Source: Polytrichum commune
Taxonomy: Eukaryota; Streptophyta; Polytrichopsida; Polytrichales; Polytrichaceae
NCBI GenBank assembly: GCA_950295325.1
Contig: OX485803.1
Coordinates: 51,227,554 to 51,291,553 of the forward strand
Reading direction: 5' to 3'
DNA: 64,000 bases
A program made the translations under genes and the position numbers. Each line of letters opens with the position of its first letter. Position 1 is the stretch's first letter. Below, piece by piece: positions 45,084-57,369 of the stretch. A model generated the notes under the pieces. It searched no databases. It was not told where the DNA came from and saw nothing but the letters and a program-made list of their open reading frames with translations.

Positions 45084-48000
45084 TCATCTCCTCAGCATAA
45101 AGGAACAATAAGATATGCAGCGGTCTAAAATTTTTTTATGCCCTAGTCGCCACTCTACTGCAAGCTTCCATCTTTCGAATCTAAGGTCTTCTGCAAGAGA
45201 TAAATTCCTTCCTTGGGATAATTTCCCTTTCAAAGAAACTGATTCCAGAAAATTTTCCAACTCATGTTTGATAATCTCTTGCACTTCAGAAGAAACCCCC
45301 TCCAATGCTTCTGAAGGGACTCTTGATGCTGATGTGATGTCCTTCTCTTTGTGCACACTCCAGAAGTTTCTCACCTCCTCTGTGGATTGATAGACTTTCA
45401 GAATCCCAAACAACAATTCATCCACATGTGAAGATGTCGGAAAACTCATCAGCATGTGGTCACATTTGGTTTTCAGCCATTGATAGACAACCAGGTCTGA
45501 TTCCGGAGAAATCTGTTGACCAGCAAAAGCTAAGTGTCGACGTGATTTTCTCAGTGTTGCAGGAGCAGCTGCCAGTCTCAAGTACAGCAACAAAGAAAAC
45601 GAAGGTTGTCCCTTGTAGTCAATGTAGACATTTTTGAGAGGGATCGTCTCTTGAGAAACCCAAGAATCACCTGGACTCAATTCATCTGTGCTAGGTAACC
45701 TCATGTGAACCTTGTCATTGGGATTGTAAGGTAAAAGAAAACCATAGTGCTCAAGAAGCTCAAGGTTTGTATAAGTTCCGTAGCATAGTAGGACCTGCAC
45801 AAAAACCATTCACATACAATATCACCTCTGCAACTAACAATATTGCATGCCAGCTCAAAGAGATGTTAAACAGCCTACAATAGCATCAGATATATTATGC
45901 AGCAATCTTATCTGGTCAGTCTAACCACTATGACTGTGATCTAGGTCACCATTTAATAGAACATAGAGATCCGAGACATCTGTACAAAGCACTTAAGATG
46001 TTCAATTAGCCAATTCAAACAAACCACTTGTACAATTGTAGCATTTGTGATGACAATTTCTTTTTTTTTTACCTGTTGTCCTCTCTTATAATCCTGACGC
46101 GCATAAAAGCAGTATTCATTCCTCTGAGGTTCAAATCCTCCATCTCGAAGCCGGTCTCGAAGTTCAAGGCCACCTGAAGTTTCTGAAGCATCCTCTGACA
46201 TCGCATCCACTTCTCTTTTGGATTCCCCATATGATACACCCGGACATGCATAATTGAAGTAGTCCCCAACAGGACATAAGGTGCCAGCCTCATCCCAGGG
46301 GATGAACAATGTTCGAGATGAAACCTGAAAGATTTACAGATGTTAGTTGTCAATAGTCAATTGTGCCTAATCCCCCAGACCCCATTCTTGATTTTTGTGT
46401 TGTCCAGGAGACCCTGACAGTTAGGGATGCACCATGGCAATTACGGAAGTTTCAAAGCATTTTGGCTATAGTTACTGAATTTCATGTAAAAGTTGAAGCA
46501 GTCAAGTTGATTTGTATGTCACACCTATCATTGTTAAGAGGACTTAAACAAGCTACATTGAAACGCTGATTTAGTATGGTTCACAATTTCCGTCATTCAC
46601 CCACATTCATGGTCTTGCAATAACTGGGTAGCCACTAGAGAGGGTGTCATATGACACTTAAGGTTACATGCCAAGTCGTGAAGACTGCTCTAATTAACAA
46701 AGGACACCAATTTTAATGCTACATCAGATATTTAGTGTAGTTTTCTCCCCTTCGGATCAAACAACAACTTGATTATTCTTTAAAACGTTCTAAAAGCAGC
46801 TGTCCCAAAGGGAGTCCCAGCTTTAGAGAGAATCTCTTCTATTAATAGTTGACATTTACTAAAGGCTTTACTCATAGGAACTTTTACATAACATTATTAA
46901 GCTCCATAAGAGGGGTCTGCAGGACAGGAAATCAAAAGCAATTTGATGCAATTACATAATGACATGTAAGAGAATGTTGTGCAATTTTAAGCCTTAATGT
47001 AAGGAGGTGTGAAGGCTTTCTATCTTTAGAAACACAATGGGGAGAGTACAAATAAGAGATTACAACTTCATAATGCTCGAAATTCATACATTTGTTGCAA
47101 TGAGGACCCTGATTCTTGGAAGGTTGTTCCTTCAGTCTGAATAGAAGGCCTAGACAAGGAGTTCACGAGGCTTAATAATGCTATCCGATCGACCATAAGA
47201 GGAGAATTCTGTTGTTTGAAGGTGCAAAGTCTAGAAAATCTATGAAACTGACTGTTAACTACTCCATACTAGCAGTATCAAAAGAATCAGCTGCAATATG
47301 TGGCATCCTTATCATGTTGATGATGACATATTCGGGAAGAGAATGTTGTCTGAAGATATTTGATGCCTTTGCCATATGGCTCAATGAATTTTTCTGATTG
47401 ACAATTGTTGGAGTAAAAACCTTCTTCCTTAATGTGCAAAAGTGGAAGTCAACATACACTTTGAAAATTCTCAGTGATGACCTTGTGTAGATTAGAAGTA
47501 TCAGCATTTACAGATGTTGTGAACTGTTCATATAAGAATGATAGAATCTGTCACCTAATGGACATGCCATTGCTGTACATCAAAGCAAAAGGAAGTTTCT
47601 GTCAAATTGAGGAGCGAAACACCTCATAATCCTGACATTCACCATAAAGTGAACAACATTTTGGGGTTAGGAGTACTCACGCACGGTGGCAGATGCCCAT
47701 AACCAGGCATGTAATGTAGTAAACCGTCGAGCTAACCTCAGCTTCTCCATTGACAACCGGGCACCCATCCATTCATCATGAGCTTTTTCAGCAGCCTGTT
47801 CTGCCATCCATACAGCTTCCTCCACCTATGTAGAGCAAAGAAAGCATTTTAGACGACCAGAATCATATAAACCATGGACTGTATGCATTCTATTGTTATC
47901 GATATTGTGTGACTACAAAGTTAAGTAAAATGATGCATACCTGAAGTGCTTGCGCTTCATGTGTAGTGTAGTAGGCTGCAGTATGGTAACTGCGTGGGAG

Positions 48001-50163
48001 GTGTACCAAGTATGGGTACCAAGCACTAGTGCACCCTTTTGCAACTTCCTTCAAGAGGTGAAGACAAAGAACCTAGAGCAATTTCAGTACCCAAAGAGTT
48101 AGCAAGAAACCCCCAGAGCTGTCTATGCAACACGTGTGGATAATAGTAAGTCGAATAAACTGTTGTTTCAGTAAAAGATGTTTGAAAAGATAATACTGAA
48201 TTGTGACCATTACTGTGCATTCGTTGAAAATCGTTCAGGTTTTGACGAACTAAGGCAAGCAGGTCTAATTGGATTACTTATCTTAGTTGTACACCTACAT
48301 TTGAGCAGTGTGTGGTCAGGCATGGATCTGAGAACGGACACCAAAAAGAGATTGGACTACATGCTCAAATTTTGTTAACTATTCTAAGTTCAACTGTCAA
48401 CTTAATTCAAGGGACCTTTATGTTCATTTAAGAAAGAAAAAGAATCTTCACTCTGATAATAATAAGATATTCACATGAGCTCCAAAACTACGAGGAAAAT
48501 GGCAACAGCTTCAATTTGAAGCTGCTAAACATCTTGTACTGATTGAGTGCTTGATATCCAAGGAGAAGTGGGGCAGAGATACAAGTGTCCGTTTAGGCCC
48601 ACTTACCTTACATGCAAGACCATCCAAAGTCCAGCCGACAGCATAGGGTTCAATTTTGTAATATCAATATGGTATGAAGGAGAGCAAAAAAGTATCTTAC
48701 TTGTACATCCGACAGTGAAGGGTAACAAGAGAGTGCCTGTGCAAACTCCATATCCTTCCTTGCACTTCTTCCATTCATGAGTGCCTTCTCAGGAACTCGC
48801 AAAATTCGATCTCCCAATTTTAGATCCCGTGCTGCTGATAGGCCCCTCCTACACAAGCATAGCACAAAGACATGTCCACTGTCTTACTGTGGTGTATAAT
48901 AGGGCCATCCTTCAAAAGGAAGCAATTGCAACTTGTAGTTTAAAATTGTAAAACGTAGGAAAACCCATGAACAATAATATATTCCATCTGTGCATTGTAT
49001 GAATGTTAGTTTTTCTATTCTTCTCTAAAATATTGTATGACTATTGATACCTGCTTGCATGATAATGTGTTGTAGCAGATGCAAGGCATGTAAAAAGTAT
49101 ACATGATTACGCAAGCCTGTCTGCGCACCTAGTGTTAGTGTACCTCTTTACTCACACTAGCTCTATCTACCTATAATCAGTTTGCAGAACGGAGGATCAA
49201 GCCCCTTAACTCGAAGAAGAAAATTCACAACTGGCTTGGCAACATCTTGATGATGTTGTCCTCTTTAATAACAGTGCTAAATCCACAGCCATGTTTTAGC
49301 ATGTGGTCAGTTATTCTCGTCAGACTGTTAGTTTTTCTTAGAGATGAATCACATGAAGTTGTGAGAGGACTTAGGAGCAAAGTCGGCGAAAACCACTAGA
49401 CAAACAAAATTTGGGCCCCTTTCCACATGGAGGTGCTCAGCGCTAAGTTTCCCTACAAAACTAGAATCGGTGGCAAACAAGATTGTAAGGGATAGTTCAA
49501 GTTTGAGGAGGGGACTTGCCGGCCTCTCTTTTCTGGAAACCAAAATTGACTTTCATTTGAACGGAGAAAAAACTTGATTTCCATAAGCATTTAGTGTGGA
49601 CACAAGATTGTCGTAATTTACACTAAATTTTTTCATAGTGCCATATTCTTTTCGATCAAATCGTGCCCAAACTTTTTCCGAAGTTTTGAATTTATTTTCA
49701 AGCATCTCAAAGATAAGAGGTTCAATCAATCCCAGGAATGGAACATTTAAGAAGGGTACGTGCGACCGCAGTCAGATGCCAACTTGCATGTTGAATAACA
49801 AGACAAATCTACTCTCTCATGTTTTGGCCTTCCTAATCCCTAATGCAAGATCAACCATCAAGATGCTTGAAAATACTGGCGACAGCTTAACCACTGTCGG
49901 CGAACTCTATTTAGCTTTCCGTATCGGTCAGCACATGGGAATGTGCCCTCTGACGTTTTATCTAAAATCTGCTCGAATAAGGAAAGGATTGTGCAAGACC
50001 CTTACCCGCCAGCGTCTGGGAATATCGCGATTTCAAGAGCGGACCCTAAACAAGTAGACATCGGCCTTGCAGCCCCGGCTCCTTCATCTTCGGCGACATC
50101 AGTGATGCCCTGATCTGCGGCCCAGTTCAAGAACTCTTTGTACCGCTCCTCGTCGTCCGCCAT
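45084..50163 (-). CDS. SDG40: SET DOMAIN GROUP 40-type protein (Rubisco-LSMT-like methyltransferase)
   Basis: A SET-domain protein of the Rubisco large-subunit methyltransferase/SETD3-like class, expected to methylate lysines on a non-histone substrate; the substrate of plant SDG40 is not known to me. Six coding exons, 50163-50006, 48848-48701, 48072-47941, 47825-47685, 46324-46073 and 45794-45084, keep frame throughout and give 513 residues, close to the Arabidopsis protein (about 490). Seen: FPDAGGRGLSAARDLKLGD at the SET N-terminus (exon 1-2 junction), WYPYLVHLPRSY (exon 3), VGDYFNYACPG about residues 212-222 (cofactor and substrate motif, Tyr in place of the usual His), and CYGTYTNLELLEHYGFLLPY about 281-300, then the helical substrate-binding C-terminus. 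The donor of exon 4 (ACC then GTGCGT) is weak but keeps frame. Start chosen as MADDEERY; an in-frame ATG six codons earlier exists. Intron 2 holds a MITE. Confidence 0.87.
48256..48609 (+). mobile_element. MITE family A copy (SDG40 intron 2)
   Basis: Contains CACCTACATTTGAGCAGTGT, GAGATTGGACTACATGCTCA and AGAAGTGGGGCAGAGATACA, and ends TAGGCCCACTTACCTTA. It is antisense-neutral and non-coding. It stops about 90 bp from the donor side of SDG40 exon 2 (48701). Confidence 0.65.
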
Positions 50164-50529
50164 AGCTGAACAAAATGGCATCAAATCGCCATCGTCGTCA
50201 CCGTCAAAACGCCAACGATATAAACTAATTCCCCGAAACCCAAAGCTTAAACCCTAGCACTCCGGTCATGCAGACGGCGATGGGCGTATGAAGTGCGGTA
50301 ATACGGTACTTCTGGTGTCAGAGGGTCATGCGAGCGGTAACAGGGTCGGAATCAAAAGCACAGAATAATATGACGATCCTAAATGGGGAAGACTCTAGAA
50401 TAGGTAAGCAAGATTACTGTCGGTGCTTCTTACCAGAATGGGAGTAATTAGGGTGAGTTTCCGTGTAGGCCGCTTGCCCACCAGATTATAGGCCGAGATT
50501 CGTGGCACTCAAGTAAAGTCATCCGGTAA

Positions 50530-50900
50530 GGCACCACGGGCCTTGGCTTGGTGGTTAGGGCTCATGGCCCCCAATGAGGAGGTTGTGGGTTCTATTCCCC
50601 ATGCCGGCGTGGTGCTCACCACCTTAGTCCACCCAACTATGGTGGGGGGTCCTTGGACCTTGTTGTATGGGTATCTCAAAGCCCTTTGGGGGGATACCAT
50701 GTCCGGTATCTTCAAGGCACTAGTGGCTAGCTAGGAACTAGTATAGTGTGTCACTATAGTGTCCATCCTCGAAAGGGGAGAGTAGTATTGTCCCAATGTC
50801 CCCTTGTCCGGTGGGCATCAGGTCATTGGCATTACAAACGGACACTTTATTCACGCCGGCCCCTTGCTAAAAAGGGACCGGAGTTTCTATCTATCTATCT
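50530..50900 (+). mobile_element. tRNA-derived SINE with target-site duplication
   Basis: The 371-bp element is flanked by perfect 10-bp duplications CATCCGGTAA (50520-50529 and 50901-50910). Near the 5' end are a tRNA-like A-box region (TTGGTGGTTAGGGCTC, about 50552) and a B box GGTTCTATTCC (about 50589). The 3' end is a short (CTAT)n tail directly before the second duplication. This is the structure of a plant SINE mobilised by a LINE-encoded enzyme. It lies about 370 bp upstream of the SDG40 start codon, in its promoter region. Confidence 0.87.
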
Positions 50901-51129
50901 CATCCGGTAACAAAAATCGGATGAGTCCATCAAGAAGCTCGGATGGAGCTTACTTTAGTGAAACACCTCCAAGTTGGCATGTCAGACCTCTTTTCTCCCT
51001 CATAGCTATTGTGAACTACTGGCTATTTTGTAAATATCAATTAGTTGGCAAGAGGAACGATGTGGCATTGGATGCTCTAAGCCTATTCTCTAACCTCCCA
51101 TAAGTTGTTTCCAAGGCCATGATGCGGCT

Positions 51130-51590
51130 TTGAATTCCACATGGTTATTTTGATAAATATCGCAAGATATCAACGTGTGCAATATATAATAATGACGTGT
51201 TGTCATAGACATTTTTTTTTGTTCATAATTCATTTATTTTGCACAGGTATTATTGCTCAAACATTTGTAATATGTCATAATAATATATATCAACTTATGG
51301 TAAATTGGTGAATTCAAGAATAAATTATATAATTTATTTGAAAATAATTAATATACATCATGTGATTTTAAAGATAATACAATATTTGATGAGGATAAAA
51401 TATTACAATATTTTAGATAGGCTATAGTCATACTTATGATTTTTTGAGTATACCCCATCCATAACATTGTCCCACAAGTCTAATTCCAAATAACATACCA
51501 TTTATTTATAGATTATATTATATTACCTATAAAATAAGATTAATTTTAATTTTAATTTTTTGTTGTATGTTTTATATTCTACGTTCATTG
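51130..51590. other. AT-rich intergenic, no gene seen
   Basis: Strongly AT-rich, with many TAAT and ATTA words. No feature recognised. Confidence 0.4.
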
Positions 51591-51599
51591 TTTCATTTT

Positions 51600-52003
51600 G
51601 GTCATTTTATGAACACTTGCACTAATCTATCATTAGGATGACAAAGATAGTTTTAAGTCACAAAATTAAAACCTCAATGTTAATGAGGATTTTGTAATGT
51701 TTTTGACCTCCAAGTTAATTACATGCTCCATTGATGGTTTCACTTCCGGAATGAAATCCCAACCAACTGCTTATTTACTAATTGGAAGTGCACATATATA
51801 TTGGATTTTAGACCTTGAAGTGAAGTGCACTCAATATGGGATTTGTAGTCAAGCGGCCTTCAAGAATGCAAGGGCAATGTTTTTTTTCGAAGTTGGGCGG
51901 GATGGGCAACAATTTTCGAGGGGTTCAGAAATTTCTTTAGAGGGTTGCCCTAGCCCGGATTTGACACCCCCGAAAGTTCGTGAGGGGGTATTTAATGTCC
52001 GCC
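51600..52003 (+). repeat. Solo arm of the foldback Mutator-type family
   Basis: Related along its length to the right arm of the element at 16982-18146: AATGAGGATTTTGTAATGT, GGAAGTGCACATATATATTG, AGCGGCCTTCAAGAATGCAA. It ends with a hairpin, ACCCCC...GGGGGT (about 51966-51990), and TTTAATGTCCGCCC. The opposite arm is not present. Confidence 0.7.
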
Positions 52004-52206
52004 CATATTAATTTCTTAAAAATAACCGGATTAGTAATCATAGGTTGGCAACGCATGATGCACCCACTTCTTTCTATATGAGGCATTTTTATTTTATCTA
52101 ACCCCCTTTGTATTATTGCCTTAAGTATTAGATTAGACTAGGATCATTTAGAACTACTAAAACTTGATATTTTTGAAACCCTTGAGACAAGGAGCCGACA
52201 ACGTGA

Positions 52207-53158
52207 GGTACCGTAGTTTACTAGCAGGTTAGGCAACTTGCTGCCTAATATTTAATTAAAGTTCAAAAAGTAGGTTCGGTACCTAAAAATAGTATATTCA
52301 TATTTTCGGCAATTTTCTCTTTTAATTTTTAAAAATTCGGCTTACATTCATTTTTAATTTTCTATTTCAACTTATATCTTGTACATCTCTCTTGCATTGA
52401 ATGACAAGTAAGATGTGAGTGAAGAGTTGAGAATGCTCTGTGCTTTATGCAAGTAGAGTGGAGTTGTGTTCAACAATGCATATGGGATATGTAAACTTTG
52501 AGGTGAAGCACCTAGTTAGACGTCATTTTTATAACACGCATAACTTTAGCATAGAGTCTTCAAATGACATAAAATTTGTTGGAGGTGAAATATTACTTGA
52601 TTTCTAAACTTTTCTTAGACCAACAAAATTCCAAAAAAGTTGATCTTCTATGCACAAATGAGCTCCAAAAAACTGTTATGAACGCATTTTAATTTTTTGA
52701 TCTTTACACGGCTGCAATGTTTCGTCCATATCTTTTGCATAAAGACTTATTTTGACACAAAACTTGTTGGAGGTGGAAGAAGGATTGATTTCTCAACTTT
52801 TGTTAGTTGGACAAAATTCTATAAAAACTTCATCTTCTATGCTCAATTGGACTCCAAAAATTTGTGTACAACACATTTGAAAAGCCTCGCCTAGAGTCTT
52901 GCTACTTCTTAACCCATATTCTTTGTGGACTAATGTACGTGAGCTTGATTACAAAAGGAGCACCTTCTCTCCTTCAAAATTCACATATGCTTCCACTGTA
53001 AGTAAAACTCTAGTGAGAAGTAAAAATTTCTTATTTTTAGGTAATTTTGAAAAATAATTAATTTTATATTCGGCAAAAAATGCCAATAATATTCCAAAAT
53101 TTTAGGCATCTATTTTTAGAATTATTTTGTGCCGAACCTGCTATTAAACTACGGTAGT
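52207..53158. mobile_element. Putative TIR element, about 950 bp
   Basis: TACCGTAGTTTACTAGCAGG at the left pairs with CCTGCTATTAAACTACGGTA at the right (complement TACCGTAGTTTAATAGCAGG). The right end can be read as CACTACCGTAG, a CACTA-like start, but the left end cannot and no target-site duplication is clear. The interior is AT-rich and non-coding. Confidence 0.5.
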
Positions 53159-53424
53159 GTCTAAAGTGGTTCATCTCATCCGCAAAGATGAATGAACTCT
53201 CACTAATGAAAATACATGAGTGCCACGAATCCCCGGCCCAGATTATAGTGTGAATAAGGATAAAGCTTCCCAAATGTAGAGGGAATATGGTGGGGTACAG
53301 TTCTTATGTGCCATCTACCTACTCACGTCTTCTTAAATTTAAGCTCACCTACTCATCTCCTCCTTCATGTTAAAACCTTGTTCTCCTCCTAAAAGTGGTC
53401 TTTCAATCCTTCAATGACCGGTAC

Positions 53425-53860
53425 TTTTAAGTTTAAGAGTTTTTAGTGAGCGCATGGAAGTCTAGTGGTCCGTGTCCACCGCCCTCCGCATTCTAGCGGA
53501 CCATCATAATTTGGTTGGATGGTGGCTTGTGCTTAACCACATGCAAATACCTCTAACCCACTATTATCTAGAATCTAGTGGGCAAGTGGTCTACACGGAA
53601 AGTCACCTTTGTTGGCTTTGACCCAAACTTGAGATAGAGGCATTGTGTGAACACCACTTGAGTGGCTAATGTAAAGGGTGAGTTTCCATGTAGGCCATTT
53701 GTCAACTAGATTCTAGATAATAGTGGGTTAGAGGTATTCTCATGTAGCCATCCAACCAAGTTGTCATCCAACCACGTTCTGGTGGTCCGCTAGAATGTGG
53801 ACACATGCCGCTAGACTTCCATGCGTTAACTCAAGAATCTTTAACCTACAAGTGCCACCC
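53425..53860. repeat. Long inverted repeat (hairpin element)
   Basis: The arms 53425-53607 and 53680-53860 are imperfect complements: GCATGGAAGTCTAGTGGTCC against GTCCGCTAGAATGTGG...CTAGACTTCCATGCG, and CTCTAACCCACTATTATCTAG against TAGATAATAGTGGGTTAGAG, with about 70 bp of loop. Shorter related blocks on GTGAGTTTCCATGTAGGC occur at 50451 and 54063-54082. Confidence 0.7.
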
Positions 53861-54062
53861 ACCAAAGGATTAAGACCAATTAAAGACAAGAGAACCAATC
53901 ATGTTGGTCTAGAACTCCATTCAAGTAACCGGGAGGAGGATATTAGTAGGTGGGCCCGGATTTGAGAAGATGTGAATAGCTAATTGGCATATACAAACCC
54001 TGCCCCATCATAATCACATTTGGGCAGGTTTGTCCTTATTCACACCATAATACAGTGGTTGA

Positions 54063-54750
54063 GCAGCCTACATGGAAACTCACTATAAAACCAACACCTA
54101 TTAACGCCTCCCAATCGACAACACTCTACTACTTTGAACCGCTCCCAATGGTGTAGGAGTGCCTGGGCCCATAGAGTGACGGTTTTAGGTGCCATTAGTG
54201 GCACCACCTCGTACCAGCCTTCACAACCTCCATGTAAAGGTAGGTAACAGGCTCCACTCTATCTCGGGTTGGTTCAAGGTCGGCTTAGGGTGGCTTATTA
54301 GAGCCTATTCTAGCCATTCTATTCCGGGGGGGGGCACAAGGGGGTCAGTTCTAGGCATAAAGGGGGTCAATACTTGAGATGCAAGGTGATGGTTTCACAA
54401 GTAAACTGGGTGGGATCATGGAGGTGGCCGTGTGGCTTTGCACACTGTTATTAGTTGGACTTTGATCTAGCTTGGGTCTAATACTCAACTATGTTGTGTT
54501 GGTTCTAAGCAATGAAGGTGGGTGTCCTCATCATATGCAAGGTCATCATACATAGGGCCTAGGGATTGGTTTAAGGTAGCTAGTGGTTTTGACTTTGAAT
54601 ATTCATCAAATATTCAATTAAGGCTTTAAGAATAACCTTTACACCTATGTTTAGCCAAAGGCTAATATGTCCATATCTTTTATATCAACCACATAGCCAT
54701 ATGTATGTGTAATAGCTTACAATATTGGTTTAAGCACCCTCTACCTTGTA
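54063..54750 (+). repeat. Related, unoccupied copy of the element hosting the MULE
   Basis: Aligns with 25485-25552 and then 37536-38226: ACACTCTACTACTTTGAACC, TTTTAGGTGCCATTAGTGGC, AGGTGGCCGTGTGGCTTTGC, GACTTTGATCTAGCTTGGGT. The join GGAGTGCCTGGGCCCATAGA corresponds to the MULE site without duplication. The right end TTGGTTTAAGCACCCTCTAC is the family terminal repeat. Confidence 0.75.
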
Positions 54751-54759
54751 GGGAATGAA

Positions 54760-57360
54760 GAATGAAATGGAAGGTGAATGCAAAAGAATAAAGTAAAATG
54801 AGAGGTGAAACATTGAGTGAGTACATGATGGGTACAAGAAGTGGAGAATAAAATGTAGGATGAATGCAAAAAAGTAGATTAAAGTAAAGTTATGTAGATA
54901 TAAACCAAGAGTATAGATGCATTGAATAGGGCAAAGCCTATTGAAGCAAAGCTAGTTGTTAAAGAAGTTAGGTGAGGCCCAATTTGGACTCTTTAGGTAA
55001 TGGTTTTCTAATCAACTGTAAATTGGCAAAGTTCCAAGTTGATCATTATTTAGACTATAACACCCTTTGACTTTGCTCTTATACTGTAGCAGATTTTGAC
55101 CACCAATCCAATCCATGAAGTTCGGTAATAGGCCCCATTTCAACTAGGGCTCAAGGTGAGAGCTTGAACTTTCGGTTTCAAGTTTTAAGACTTTGATGAT
55201 ATTATATTTGACAAGCTTTCATTCAATCCTCAAACTATTTGTAGCTTGAAGGTTTGAGCAAGTGCAAAGTGGTCATATTCAAAGTGAGATGTTGAGGGGG
55301 AAATGTATCAAACAAGAGAGTATTCACGAGAAGTGAAAGAATATTTGAAAGCACATTGGCTTGGGACTTACAAACAAGAGCTTAACTTTTCAATAGGTAA
55401 GGATTTTGACTAAGAGCTTATCAAATATTACAAAGTGCTTGTCATGAATATTTCACTGGGAGTCATGAAGGCACCATCCAAGTGGCATCCAACCATGGTA
55501 AGTCTAGTCTAAAGATTCAAGTTCTCAATTTGAAAGCTTAAGTGCATTGTGGACTCGAGTGAACAAGCATATGTAAGAGGCTCTCTCTGCCAACGAGATT
55601 GCTCATTATTTCAAGGTCTCAACCTCTTTAGCATAAAGATGCACTAACATCTTTTTCAAATGGTCCATATCAATTGTCGATTCATGTGCAATGTTGTACA
55701 CAAGGTCAAGCCAAACCTCAAGTAGGCAACTCCCTATATTATATGACAAAATTCCAATGACATATATAGCATTTGAGTGCAATAACAAAGTATAAAGTTG
55801 GTTTTAGTGTGATAACTATTGCACCCATTGAGTAGAGGAATCCAATGATGTGATTTTGGAAAAAAAACTAATTTTGTTATGATATGGTAAAATATTGCAA
55901 AACCTTGAACATAGTACTTTATTTGAAATAGATGTCTAGCTTGTGGATCCTTACATTCACAATATATCATTTTATTAAAAAAGTGTATGGGATTAATTTT
56001 CCCATAAGGCAATTTATCAAAGGGGGTTGAACCATTGACATAGTCATTTTTGGGTCAAGGACCAAGATTTGGGCTACACTTTACACATTTATTTGTTTTT
56101 TTAGGGTGTCTAGGCATGTCAACTCCAATCTCACGCTAACATGTCCCCTCCACCCCCAAATACCCAACCAAAGCATGTTTTAAAACACAAATTGTTTTAA
56201 AAATAAAACTCAAAAGCAATGTTTTGGAGTTTTTGTTTAAATTGCATGATTTGATCTTGAATACACTAAACCCGATGTGTGGGCATTGTGTCTCGTGTTT
56301 TAATGCCAAACACCCCAACATCCTATATGGGAGTTCCTACATGGGAGCCAAACCGATAAATATTAATATGTGTGTAATGAATGTGGCATGGCAATTTCCG
56401 GCACACATTGTCAAAGTTACAATCATCATGAATTGGCTTTGAAAGGAAATTCCCTGCAAAAACATGATTCCTATATCTTCATGTTTAATTCATCCCAATT
56501 GGTTCTTACTAGTGCAAGTTGAGGTATTCAATGATAGAATCCACTAACTTCCATGTTATAAAAATAATTAACAACGTTTTTCACCTTGAGTTGACATGCA
56601 TTGGCTTGTTGGGGGCAAGAGGTAATCCTTGCATTATCCATCCACATTAAAAACCATATTTCTACATGTTTATAGTTAATTTTAATTCACATGAATTAAG
56701 TCCTCCTAAACTAAGTATGACACGTCAACGTAACAACACTACCAAATGATTTATTTGCTATTAAATACTATATCACAACATTTTCTTTTTCTTTTATAAA
56801 TGAGAGGTACGTTTACATGCAACAATCCACTCTCTCCCATAAGGAAGAACATGCCCCTATTCACGTCAGTGTATGAATAACATTATTATTATTACAACCA
56901 TGGGCCATTTCGAGTTGGCAAACCCCATAATAAGCTACTTAAGTATGTGAGTCTTGTACTTACCAAACTTTTGATGAGTGAGTTAAGTTAACAAGAGCCT
57001 CATGGCCTTCATAGCATATATGATAGGTTGAGCATGTTATGTAGGCCCAACTTGAGCTATGGGAATAATACACTTAAATTTTGAAATATAACACTAAGAT
57101 CCTTGGCATGCCAAAGCTTTCAGTTTGAATGCAAGGTCAACATAGTGATATCAACGATTAGATGCTTACAACATAAACATGGTAGAGCATGGAGGTTGTA
57201 CCCAATATTAGAAAAGAGAACAAGACCCCACCTCCTAGTAATGTTATGTGTAAGAAATACGCTACTTGCCAAGCATGTGTGTGAAACTTGTACAACTTAA
57301 AATATTGTATCTCACCCTATAGCCATGCAGCTCTCTACTTTTCCAATCCAATCCAGTAAG
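54760..57360. other. AT-rich intergenic, no gene seen
   Basis: At 54,760-54,880 there are purine-rich words around GAATGAAATG/AAAGTAAAATGAG. No open frame resembles a known family and no repeat partner was seen in the window. Confidence 0.4.
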
Positions 57361-57369
57361 GTCGGTACA

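Noticed and set aside
52207-53158. CACTA transposon
   Set aside because: Only the right end can be read as CACTA; the left end and a 3-bp duplication are not supported, so only a generic TIR element is reported.
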